The translations under genes were made by a program, and so were the position numbers. The notes under the pieces are model-generated. The model did not search any database. It was not told where the DNA came from and saw only the letters and a program-made list of their open reading frames with translations. From assembly GCA_964443845.1 (NCBI GenBank), contig CAYUFA010000070.1, forward strand, positions 1 through 13,160: a stretch of 13,160 bases of DNA, given 5' to 3'. Below are positions 6,482 through 13,114 of the stretch, piece after piece. This DNA comes from UBA9214 sp964443845 (GTDB lineage Bacteria > Pseudomonadota > Gammaproteobacteria > UBA9214). The first letter of the stretch is position 1. Each line of letters opens with the position of its first letter.

Positions 6482-6886
6482 CTATCCCAGCCCGCGCAGA
6501 CGCGCCGCGAGGCGGGGCGAGACCAGCGTCACGACCAGCACAAGAGGCCACAGGTTTCCGCCCCGGAACGTGTACGCCCCGAGCAGGTCCAGCCAGTCCC
6601 GGTGCTGGACAAAACGACCCAGGCCGAACTCGAACAGCAGCGTGAGGACCAGCCAGAGCACACCGATCAACCAGTACTGCGCCGCGCGTCTGCAACCAAA
6701 CCAGGTGGACACAAGCCATGTCACCAGAAAGATTGCGGCTGACAGCAGGACACCGCTGACCGGAAGCGCCACCATCCTGCCCAGGGCCGGTACCAGCAGG
6801 TGCTCGCGCAACCCGCCATTGAGGATGGCCAGGGACAGCAGGAGGAACCACGCGGCCAGTGCCTTTATCCAGACCGAACTGCGCAT
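6482..6886 (-). CDS. small four-helix inner-membrane protein of unknown function
   Basis: A 134-aa very hydrophobic protein. Four transmembrane segments are visible, at about residues 5-23, 38-62, 70-90 and 111-125. The conserved-looking middle FEFGLGRFV and the following short polar helix with DWLDLLGAYTF, then GGNLWPLVL, resemble a family of small uncharacterised membrane proteins in Proteobacteria that share an FEF-GH/R-...-LW pattern; the family name is not known to me. No transporter or enzyme signature is present. The ATG at 6886 has GAGGG at suitable spacing upstream (minus strand). The frame stays open to 7090, but that extension overlaps the LysR remnant and is a shadow. It follows the LysR remnant by 40 bases, so it may once have been in the same operon or regulated by it. 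Confidence 0.75.
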   Translation of the reverse strand: MRSSVWIKALAAWFLLLSLAILNGGLREHLLVPALGRMVALPVSGVLLSAAIFLVTWLVSTWFGCRRAAQYWLIGVLWLVLTLLFEFGLGRFVQHRDWLDLLGAYTFRGGNLWPLVLVVTLVSPRLAARLRGLG

Positions 6887-6926
6887 CGTTGCCCTCTGTA
6901 TCGCCAGCGCTGGGGCAGGGCGGCGG

Positions 6927-7388
6927 TCAGCCCGGCAACTCCGCCACGCTGGCAAACCGCTCCACCAGGAAATCCACGAACGTGCGCACCCTGGCGGCGA
7001 GGTGCCGGTGGTGAGGATAGAGGGCATAGATGCCGCGCCCGGCGACCTCGTATTCCTCGAACAGGACCTGCAGCCTGCCTGCGCGCACATCCTCCTCGAT
7101 CACGAACCAGGGACACAGTCCGATCCCCTGGCCCGTTAACAGCATCTCGCGCACCGCCAGCGCGTTGTTGACGTGAAAGCGTCCGCGCACCTTCACGTGC
7201 AACGCCCGGTCCTGCTCCGTAAAGGACCACTGTCCGGGGTCCGGGAGGTTGGTGTCGATAATGCATTCGCGGGACGCCAGTTCCCGCGGGTGGGCCGGCA
7301 CTCCGGCACGCTGCAGATACTCCGGTGACGCGGCCAGCGCGACCCGCATCGGCACCAGGCGCCGCGCGATCAGGCTTTTGATCCGAGT
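6927..7388 (-). pseudogene. LysR-family regulator remnant lacking its DNA-binding half
   Basis: The open stretch encodes only the last ~150 residues of a LysR-type regulator: the second part of the effector-binding domain. It starts in frame at TRIKSLIARRL and continues with ALAASPEYLQRAG, HPRELASRECI, LTGQGIGLCPWFVIEEDV and LVPHHRHLAARVRTFVDFL-like blocks (here YALYPHHRHL). A full protein has about 300 residues with a winged helix-turn-helix at the N-terminus, and that half is absent. The frame is closed by a stop at 7389-7391, inside the 3' end of the neighbouring oxidoreductase gene. A GTG at 7355 or ATG at 7347-7349 could still start translation, but the product could not bind DNA. I call it a pseudogene produced by a deletion or insertion whose breakpoint lies near 7375-7380. 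The missing half was not found elsewhere in the window. Confidence 0.78.
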
Positions 7389-7948
7389 TCACTGGCCAGG
7401 GCAATCCATTGCTCCCTCTGCTGCCGGCTCGAGCCTTTCACCGGGGAAAACTCGGATATTTTCACTACCTTGATACCACAGAATCCAAGGATCGTTCTTT
7501 TCATCTGGTTATGCCCCGGCCTGTGAAACACCCAGCGATAGAACCAGGAAGGGGTGTCCATGGTTACCATCAGGTGCGCGGTTCGGCCGGCAAGCAATTT
7601 ATCCCACAATGGTGAATCATCACGATATTCGAAAGCAAACCCGGGCGTGAATACGCGGTCAAGGAATCCCTTCATCAACGCAGGCATGGACCCCCACCAG
7701 TTGGGGTAAACAAAAACCAGGTGACTGGACCAGCTGATCAGTGCCTGGGCCTCAACCAGATCGGGTTCAAGCGCCTGGAACCTGTTATATCCCTTCCAGA
7801 GTACCGGATCATACTTCAGCTCACCGAGTTTCAGCTCGCGTATCTCGGCCCCGGTATTCCCGGCACCCTTCCGGTATGCCCCGGCCAATGCGGCGCAGAA
7901 GCTGTCGCTGTCGGGATGGCCGAGGATGATTAATATATGCTTGTGCAT
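7370..7948 (-). CDS. NAD(P)H oxidoreductase, flavodoxin-2 fold (KefF/MdaB-like)
   Basis: A 192-aa flavodoxin-like quinone reductase of normal family length (Flavodoxin_2). The FMN/FAD-binding start ILIILGHPDSDSFCAALA, the central FVYPNWWGSMPALMKGFLDRV and the following FTPGFAFEY are characteristic. Members reduce quinones or nitro compounds with NAD(P)H as soluble cytoplasmic enzymes, and some (KefF) also modulate potassium efflux channels. A potassium channel lies about 1 kb away, but it is not of the Kef type. The ATG at 7948 has a moderate AGAAG ribosome site. Codon third positions are visibly richer in A/T than in neighbours, and the gene end coincides with the break in the LysR remnant, which suggests acquisition by transfer. 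The stop overlaps the remnant by 19 bases. Confidence 0.9.
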   Translation of the reverse strand: MHKHILIILGHPDSDSFCAALAGAYRKGAGNTGAEIRELKLGELKYDPVLWKGYNRFQALEPDLVEAQALISWSSHLVFVYPNWWGSMPALMKGFLDRVFTPGFAFEYRDDSPLWDKLLAGRTAHLMVTMDTPSWFYRWVFHRPGHNQMKRTILGFCGIKVVKISEFSPVKGSSRQQREQWIALASELGSKA

Positions 7949-8056
7949 CGGTCTTCTGGTTGCGTAACGCCCGGGAGTCAGGAGTGGAATGCCCGTTCGA
8001 TCCGTCCTGTGGCCATCCGGGCCATCGCGCCTGTCCCCGGTAGCCCGTGATCCGGT

Positions 8057-8854
8057 TCAGTAAGGAGGCCCGGGCATTCGTTCGACGTTGACGTACATGC
8101 CCTGCAGATCCACCGGGTCGCCGAATTGCGTGTAGATGGCAACGTCGGCCGCGTCACGACCGAATGCGATCGCGACCCGTCCGCCTTGCAGACCGGTCTG
8201 TGTCGGATCGAACGTGTACCAGCGATTCCCGACGTAGGCCTCGAACCAGGCGTGCAGATCCATCGGGTGCAGGTTCTCGAGGTAGCCCACGACCATGCGG
8301 GCCGGTATCGACAGCGCACGACAGCAGGCGATGCCCAGGTGGGCCAGATCCCGGCAGACGCCGATTCCCATCCCGTTGACCTCGGAGGCACTGATGATCT
8401 GCTGTCCGGCGCCAGGCATGTACCGCACCGTATTACGGATGTACTCGACGATTGCGGTGCACTGGTCATAGCCGGCGGCCCGGCCCGCCACGATCGATGC
8501 GGCCATATCGGTGAAGCGATCGGATTCGCAATACCGGCTCGGGCGCAGGAACGGCAGTGTTTCATCGGGCAGCTGTTGCACTTCAACAAACGGTGCACCG
8601 GGCGCCATATCGGATGCGTCCGCGGTTTCGATGTCAACGGATGTGTGAATGGAAAAATACCCGGCGGGCGCGACCAGTCGCTGGCACAGATTACCGAACA
8701 TGTCAGTAAACTCGACCGCCGATATGCCGGGCGACATCACGTACTGTTCGCGTGCGACCCATTGCTGCCAGCCACTCCGGGGGCGCAGCATGAGCAGGAA
8801 CGGAGTCGGAACCGGAATGTTGAATTCAAGAAAACAGTTGGTATGCAACCACAT
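8057..8854 (-). CDS. transglutaminase-like (papain-fold) family protein
   Basis: A 265-aa protein with a transglutaminase core. The catalytic triad is intact: C167 in GIGVCRDLAHLG, H201 in MDLHAWFEAYV and D216 in YTFDPTQ. The first ~90 residues form the beta-rich N-terminal domain usual in bacterial members (LEFNIPVPTPFLLMLRPR, then FTDMFGNLCQRL). There is no signal peptide, so the protein is probably cytoplasmic; bacterial homologues are thought to act as cysteine proteases or amidases, and the substrate is unknown. The ATG at 8854 has AAGGA about 6 bases upstream on the minus strand. It follows the potassium-channel gene by 101 bases in the same direction and may be co-transcribed with it. 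The 108 bases after it, up to the oxidoreductase start at 7948, hold nothing I can name. Confidence 0.9.
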   Translation of the reverse strand: MWLHTNCFLEFNIPVPTPFLLMLRPRSGWQQWVAREQYVMSPGISAVEFTDMFGNLCQRLVAPAGYFSIHTSVDIETADASDMAPGAPFVEVQQLPDETLPFLRPSRYCESDRFTDMAASIVAGRAAGYDQCTAIVEYIRNTVRYMPGAGQQIISASEVNGMGIGVCRDLAHLGIACCRALSIPARMVVGYLENLHPMDLHAWFEAYVGNRWYTFDPTQTGLQGGRVAIAFGRDAADVAIYTQFGDPVDLQGMYVNVERMPGPPY

Positions 8855-8955
8855 GACGATCCTTCAGGGCAGTAGCAGGCTGTCAGCCAGTACCGGAAAA
8901 GTGGTGGTGGCGCACAGATACCGCCTGTAGCAGCTGGAAGTGTGCATTGACGCAG

Positions 8956-10617
8956 TTACCTGGGGGGCTGCGGTCTGAGCTCGGGAAACCCGGCGAAGCA
9001 GGTGTCGAGGGTGGCGGGAGCGCCGCACAGGAACAGGCAATCACCGGCCTCGATACGGAATTCGTCATTGAATTCCGCCACCACCGCCGTGCCCCGCTCG
9101 AGCGCCACCACGAGGACGTCCGTGCATCCCCGCTGGCCGATATAGCGTGGATGCCGGCCGGCAAGCGGCGTTCCGTCGACCTTCACGATCTTCACCATCG
9201 GCTCGAGGCTCACGTAATCCTCGCCGAGCATCTGGTGTGCAAGCAGCTGGCCCGACACCTGGCCGATGGAGAGCGCAAAGTCGGTGCCGGCCCGGTACAG
9301 CCTCTTCACCGTCTGCGCCTGGTTGACGCGCGCGATCAGCGGCACCAGGGGGGCGTAGTCGCGCACCACGGTGGCTGCGAACAACGCCTCGTTATCATTG
9401 CTGAGTGCGAGCACGACAGCGCTCGCCTCGCGCACCCGGGCACGCTCGAGCGTCGCGAGGTCGAGCGCATTGCCGACCACGTCCACGCCCGGCCACGCCT
9501 GGACATCGATGACGGTGGTCGGCTCACCGGCGTCGTGCAGCAGCTCGACGATCTTGCGTCCCACCTGGCCGTGACCGAGGATGACGATGTTCCCGCCCTG
9601 CTTGAGCGGTGTCGCGATCTCGCCCAGGCGTTCCACGCCCTGGGGGCTTCCGATCACGACGACGATGGTGCCCGGCTCGAGCCGGGCACCCCCCTTGATC
9701 CCGAGCCGGAATTCGCCCTCGACCCAACTGCCCAGCACCGTCACGCCGAACCGCTCCGGCATCTGCACATCGGCCAGCGTGCGACCCGCGAGCTGGCTCT
9801 CCGGGTGGATACGCATTTCGGCCAGCGTGACGTGCGTCCCGATCTGCTGCAGGCCGCTCACGCGCCGCTGGATACGCCGGCTGGCCTTCGCGGCGAGTGC
9901 CGCCGCCAGCACGTGGCGCGGGGTATAGACGGCAGTTGCGCCGGACGTCTGCAGCGGATGGCGGTGCAGGGGATCGTCGACCAGGGCGAAAATCTGGCCC
10001 TTGAACTCCATTTCGCGGGCAAAGAGCACGAGCGCCGTGTTGTTGTGATCCTCACCATTGGCGACGATGGCCTCCGCAGCGCGCAGTGGACTCAGGTCGA
10101 GATGCTCGTCGCCGATGTTGGCGTGTACCACGTCGACACCCCGTTCCATCAGACGCCGCGCGACCTCACGATCCTCCTCGAGCACGATGACATGGCGGCC
10201 GAAGCGCGCGAGGTCGTCGATCAGGATCGCGACGGTCGGCCCGTACTGGTAGACGAGGACGCACTTCCTGCCCTCCATCTCCGGCAGTACGCTGGGGAGC
10301 CTGCCTTCGAAGCGTTCCTCGAAAAAGGGCAGTACGTAGATCGGAAAGACCATGAACACGAGAAAGATCCCGAGAAACTGTCCGACGATCACCAGCATCA
10401 CCATCGCAGGGTTGCTCCAGTGAGCGTCGGCGCCGTAGCCGGTGGTGGTGAGGGTTTCCACCGCCCACTCGAGGCTCCACCAGAAACTGCGCGGGCTGCC
10501 CTCGAGGAAGTTCATGCCCGCCATGTAGAGCAGGGCGAGCAGCACCGCCAACGCGGGCAGGCTCGCGATCAGCAGCAGCAGGCCACGTGTCGAGCGTTTC
10601 AGTTTGAAGGTGGGCAT
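8956..10617 (-). CDS. two-helix potassium channel with tandem RCK (TrkA-N/TrkA-C) domains
   Basis: A 553-aa inner-membrane channel. TM1 is at about 12-34 and the pore loop at 44-62 with the filter TTTGYGA (57-63). TM2 is at about 70-95. Two cytoplasmic RCK units follow: NAD-like fold 1 (118-240) with TrkA-C 1 (about 265-335), and NAD-like fold 2 (342-465) with TrkA-C 2 (about 470-545). The second unit has a canonical GHGQVG (348-353); the first has YQYG in place of a full glycine motif. The layout is that of GsuK/MthK-type ligand-gated potassium channels with both RCKs in one chain. The filter differs from the classic TVGYGD by threonine for valine and alanine for aspartate. The ribosome site before the ATG at 10617 is weak, but TM1 requires this start. 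A 567-aa plus-strand frame over the same DNA is a shadow. Confidence 0.92.
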   Translation of the reverse strand: MPTFKLKRSTRGLLLLIASLPALAVLLALLYMAGMNFLEGSPRSFWWSLEWAVETLTTTGYGADAHWSNPAMVMLVIVGQFLGIFLVFMVFPIYVLPFFEERFEGRLPSVLPEMEGRKCVLVYQYGPTVAILIDDLARFGRHVIVLEEDREVARRLMERGVDVVHANIGDEHLDLSPLRAAEAIVANGEDHNNTALVLFAREMEFKGQIFALVDDPLHRHPLQTSGATAVYTPRHVLAAALAAKASRRIQRRVSGLQQIGTHVTLAEMRIHPESQLAGRTLADVQMPERFGVTVLGSWVEGEFRLGIKGGARLEPGTIVVVIGSPQGVERLGEIATPLKQGGNIVILGHGQVGRKIVELLHDAGEPTTVIDVQAWPGVDVVGNALDLATLERARVREASAVVLALSNDNEALFAATVVRDYAPLVPLIARVNQAQTVKRLYRAGTDFALSIGQVSGQLLAHQMLGEDYVSLEPMVKIVKVDGTPLAGRHPRYIGQRGCTDVLVVALERGTAVVAEFNDEFRIEAGDCLFLCGAPATLDTCFAGFPELRPQPPR

Positions 10618-10651
10618 GTGAACCGGAACGGGAATTTGCAGCCGGAGTAAC

Positions 10652-10685
10652 GGGTAACACTACCCATTTTGCACTTATATGGGTA
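10652..10685. promoter_or_regulatory. repeated GGGTA/TACCC motifs upstream of the channel gene
   Basis: GGGTA (10652-10656) faces TACCC (10661-10665) over a 4-base gap. TACCCA (10661-10666) faces TGGGTA (10680-10685) over 13 bases, with an AT-rich TATAAG on the minus strand between them. The position, 35-70 bases upstream of the channel start, fits an operator; no known consensus is recognised. The rest of the divergent gap (10618-10965) holds the cynS promoter and leader candidates and no gene. Confidence 0.3.
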
Positions 10686-10802
10686 CGCCCGTCACCCTGA
10701 TTTATCCGGGCAGTGCCGGGCAGATACCGCTTGCCGCCGGCATGTGGCCGCAGAACCGGAGCAGGATCAGGCCGGGCTGGCCTCGACGGGTGCTTTCGGT
10801 TC

Positions 10803-10808
10803 TATAAT
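10803..10808 (+). promoter_or_regulatory. -10 box candidate for cynS
   Basis: A perfect TATAAT preceded by TC sits in otherwise GC-rich DNA in the gap upstream of cynS. No acceptable -35 is found 15-18 bases upstream, so an activator may be needed. Transcription would start near 10815, leaving a leader of about 150 bases. Confidence 0.35.
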
Positions 10809-10909
10809 CGCGGATGCCGGAACCAGCGCCTGGCCGGTGAATGCCCGACTCGAGGTGTCCCGGCGCAGGAATACGCGGCCGGCGGCATGAGGAAGGGTGA
10901 CGACAGTAC

Positions 10910-10946
10910 CCGGGCCCTGCCCGGCAAGCGGGGGTCATTACCCGCT
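10910..10946 (+). promoter_or_regulatory. two stem-loops in the cynS leader
   Basis: CCGGGC-CCT-GCCCGG (10910-10924) and AGCGGG (10927-10932) with CCCGCT (10941-10946) lie directly before the AAGGAG ribosome site at 10954-10959. They may tune translation or be incidental in GC-rich DNA. Confidence 0.3.
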
Positions 10947-10965
10947 ACCAACAAGGAGAGTCGAC

Positions 10966-11406
10966 ATGAAAAATGCTGAAGTGACGGAAAAGCTTCTGGC
11001 TGCCAAGCAGCGCAAGGGACTGAGCTTCGCGGATCTCGAGGCGGCGGTGGGCCGTGATGAAGTCTGGATTGCGGCGCTGTTTTATCGCCAGGCAAGCGCA
11101 TCCGAAGAAGAGGCCATGAAGATCGCCTCGGCCCTCGATCTTGGCAAGGACGTCGCGGAGTTGCTGACAGAGTACCCCCTGAAGGGGCTGGGCCCCGTGG
11201 TGCCCACGGATCCGCTCGTGTATCGCTTCTATGAAATCATGCAGGTGTACGGGATGCCCCTCAAGGCCGTGATCCATGAGAAATTCGGTGACGGCATCAT
11301 GAGCGCCATCGACTTCACGCTGGACGTGGACAGGGAGGAGGACCCGAAAGGGGACCGGGTGCGCGTCACGATGTCCGGCAAGTTCCTGCCCTACAGGAAG
11401 TGGTAG
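10966..11406 (+). CDS. cynS: cyanate hydratase (cyanase)
   Basis: A 146-aa cyanase, which converts cyanate and bicarbonate to carbamate and CO2; the carbamate then breaks down to ammonia and CO2. The N-terminal helix-turn-helix-like domain (about 1-70) is followed by the catalytic domain, which is nearly textbook: GLGPVVPTDPLVYRFYEIMQ and FGDGIMSAIDFTLDV, ending GKFLPYRKW. The catalytic residues R87, E90 and S113 match R96, E99 and S122 of the E. coli enzyme at a constant offset of 9. The family works as a cytoplasmic decamer. The ATG at 10966 has a strong AAGGAG 6 bases upstream. The usual partners, carbonic anhydrase (cynT), the regulator cynR and a cyanate transporter, are not in the window, so it is a stand-alone cynS. 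It gives the cell an extra nitrogen source or detoxifies cyanate. Confidence 0.98.
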   Translation: MKNAEVTEKLLAAKQRKGLSFADLEAAVGRDEVWIAALFYRQASASEEEAMKIASALDLGKDVAELLTEYPLKGLGPVVPTDPLVYRFYEIMQVYGMPLKAVIHEKFGDGIMSAIDFTLDVDREEDPKGDRVRVTMSGKFLPYRKW

Positions 11407-11477
11407 CGCATCCGGTTGAGCCGGTGCCGTGGGCGAACCCGTATCATCCACGGATCAATCGATACCGACCCGGTGCT

Positions 11478-11521
11478 GTCCCACAAACTCCCTCTCCCTC
11501 CGGGAGAGGGTTGGGGTGAGG
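11478..11521. repeat. dispersed palindromic repeat, copy 1 (also likely cynS terminator)
   Basis: A full copy of the common intergenic repeat with a 9-bp perfect stem, CCCTCTCCC (11490-11498) with GGGAGAGGG (11502-11510) around a 3-base loop, followed by TTGGGGTGAGGG. This repeat is widespread between genes of Gammaproteobacteria. It lies between the convergent cynS and deaminase genes, where it can stop transcription from both sides. Its first 28 bases (11478-11505) recur exactly at 13115-13142. Confidence 0.8.
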
Positions 11522-11552
11522 GGGCGTCAGCCTGATGGATTCCCGACGTGCT

Positions 11553-12008
11553 TCACTCCTCGCCGATGTCCTCGTTCCAGACATCGGGATGCGCCCCGAT
11601 GAACGCCGTAAGTAGTTGCACGCATTCCGGTGAGTTCAGGTCGATCACCTCCACGCCACGCTCGCGCAGCCAGTCGATGCCGCCCTGAAACGTGCGCGAT
11701 TCGCCAACCACTACCGTGCCGATGCGGAACTGGATGACGAGCCCGCTGCAGTACCAGCACGGCGCCAGCGTCGTGACCATGATCTTGTCCCGGTAACTGC
11801 GCTGGCGGCCCGCCTTGCGGAAGGCGTCGGTTTCGCCGTGCACCGACGGGTCGTTCTCCTGGACACGGCGATTGTGGCCACGCCCGAGCAGCGTCCCGTT
11901 CCGGTTGAACAGTGCCGCCCCGATGGGAATCCCGCCTTCGGACAACCCCAGCCTGGCTTCCTCGAGGGCCACCTCGAGCATCGCCGGGTAATCGAGTGGT
12001 TCTGTCAT
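11553..12008 (-). CDS. yeast-type cytosine deaminase (CDA-fold nucleobase deaminase)
   Basis: A 151-aa zinc-dependent deaminase of the cytidine/deoxycytidylate superfamily. The zinc and proton-shuttle motif HGE is at 57-59 and PCWYC at 83-87. The order EEARLGLSEGGIPIGAAL, GRGHNRR, TTLAPC, VVGES and the ending WNEDIGE follow the fungal cytosine deaminase Fcy1 closely (about 158 aa, ending WFEDIGE), which makes cytosine to uracil plus ammonia the best prediction. Other nucleobases or pterins are possible. It is not homologous to the amidohydrolase CodA of E. coli. The ATG at 12008 has GAGG about 8 bases upstream on the minus strand. The gene lies 66 bases after the SDR gene and converges on cynS; a +1-shifted minus-strand frame from 12012 is a shadow. 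Confidence 0.9.
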   Translation of the reverse strand: MTEPLDYPAMLEVALEEARLGLSEGGIPIGAALFNRNGTLLGRGHNRRVQENDPSVHGETDAFRKAGRQRSYRDKIMVTTLAPCWYCSGLVIQFRIGTVVVGESRTFQGGIDWLRERGVEVIDLNSPECVQLLTAFIGAHPDVWNEDIGEE

Positions 12009-12074
12009 GCATCGGCCTCGCGGGAGGAACCGGAGTAAAGGCCGGAAGAATGCTGCCCGGTCACATGTACTGGC

Positions 12075-12989
12075 TTATTCATGGATACAGGCGCTGATTC
12101 CCTGTCGATACGGCGTTGGCTGCAGCCCGAATGCCGATTCTATCCTGCTGCTGTCGAACCGGTAGTCGTAATCAAGCTGGTACATCATTTCCTCGTTTTC
12201 CCGCAGCACCGGCATGAAGACACCCAGCAGCTTCAGCATCCAGCGTGGTATGACCTGCAACCTGCAGGGGCGTTCTGCCAGCTCGCACGCCAGGCGCACG
12301 AAGTCCTCGCCTGTAAGCGGCTCCCTGGTGGTGGGGAGGTGCCAGGTTTGCCCGTATGCCTCCCGGGACCTGCCAAGCATCGCCAGCGCCTTGCCGGCAT
12401 CCGGGGTGAAGGTAAAGGTATGTACGGTATCCGCTCTGCCGATCCATTGCGGCGCCTTGCCGGCCCGGAGGCGCCTGAACACCGTGGCATAGGGAAAACT
12501 TTGCACCGCACCCGGACCATAGAAATCAGCCGAACGGGCAATCATTGCCTGCAGATTGCCGCTGCGCATTTCTTCCAGCAGCATGGCAGCTATCCTCGCG
12601 CGGACTTCACCTTTCCTGCTGGTCGGGTTGAAGGGTGTTTCCTCCGTCATCCAGCCGTCCACGCGACCATAGGCATAGACATTGTCGAAGAAGACGAGGC
12701 GCACACCGTGCTGCTTGCATGCATCGATGGTGTTGCGCATCACACGGGGCCACTGGTCCTGCCATACCCTCAGGTTGTACGGCAAACCGGCTACCAGATA
12801 AGCCACTGTACTGCCGGACACGGCATCGGCAGTCGCGCGGGTGTCCAGCAGATCGGCCACTACCGTTTCATCGCCCGGGTTGACCTTGTGCGGGTGGCGG
12901 CTCACCTGCCGGATGTCCGTGGTGAACGTAGCCAGTTCCCGGGACAGCTCGCGGGCAATCGTGCCATTGGCGCCAAGTATCGTATGCAT
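12075..12989 (-). CDS. atypical NAD(P)-dependent epimerase/dehydratase (extended SDR-like)
   Basis: A 304-aa Rossmann-fold protein. The dinucleotide motif is ILGANGTIA at 4-12, with alanine replacing the last glycine of GxxGxxG. Further marks are ADLLD (46-50), the strand VRLVFFDNVYAYG (96-108), SADFYGPG (153-160) and, at about 122-129, PTSRKGEV, where a usual SDR would have YxxxK. The Tyr of that pair is not at the expected place, so the chemistry is uncertain: it may be an NAD-binding reductase or regulator-like atypical SDR. The ATG at 12989 begins the beta1 strand directly. The frame is open to 13064, but those 25 extra codons are a translation of the dispersed repeat at 13024-13051. It is transcribed towards the cytosine deaminase, 66 bases apart. 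Confidence 0.85.
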   Translation of the reverse strand: MHTILGANGTIARELSRELATFTTDIRQVSRHPHKVNPGDETVVADLLDTRATADAVSGSTVAYLVAGLPYNLRVWQDQWPRVMRNTIDACKQHGVRLVFFDNVYAYGRVDGWMTEETPFNPTSRKGEVRARIAAMLLEEMRSGNLQAMIARSADFYGPGAVQSFPYATVFRRLRAGKAPQWIGRADTVHTFTFTPDAGKALAMLGRSREAYGQTWHLPTTREPLTGEDFVRLACELAERPCRLQVIPRWMLKLLGVFMPVLRENEEMMYQLDYDYRFDSSRIESAFGLQPTPYRQGISACIHE

Positions 12990-13023
12990 GTTCTGCGAAG
13001 GCCTCTTACCGCCCATTTCTCCC

Positions 13024-13051
13024 GTCATTGCGAACGCAGCGAAGCAATCCC
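13024..13051. repeat. dispersed GTCATTGCGA-type repeat
   Basis: The core reads GTCATTGCGAACG, then CAGCGAAGCAATCCC, with an imperfect dyad ATTGC (13027-13031) and GCAAT (13044-13048). This is a well-known intergenic repeat scattered through many bacterial genomes. It lies 35-62 bases upstream of the SDR start. In one minus-strand frame it reads CFAAFAMTGE, a common cause of false N-terminal extensions. Confidence 0.75.
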
Positions 13052-13114
13052 GAAATGCAGGCACCGTATTCAGGGAACCGGTCTGGCAGAAAGATTGTAT
13101 CCGGCCCCACTACG

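Noticed and set aside
7370..10617. KefF-like oxidoreductase and potassium channel as one Kef efflux system
   Set aside because: The channel is a two-helix RCK channel and not a Kef antiporter-type protein, and a transglutaminase gene separates them.
8947..10650. 567-aa plus-strand open frame opposite the potassium channel
   Set aside because: It mirrors the channel gene, has no recognisable domain, is rich in His, Arg and Glu as GC-rich antisense frames are, and lacks a ribosome site.
10778..10796. Possible sigma-54 promoter before cynS (TGGC and GTGCT)
   Set aside because: The GG and GC elements are one base too far apart for a -24/-12 promoter and the -12 element is poor.
11490..11510. 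Strong hairpin as a dedicated intrinsic terminator
   Set aside because: There is no T-run, and the hairpin is part of a dispersed repeat; it may stop transcription but is listed as a repeat.
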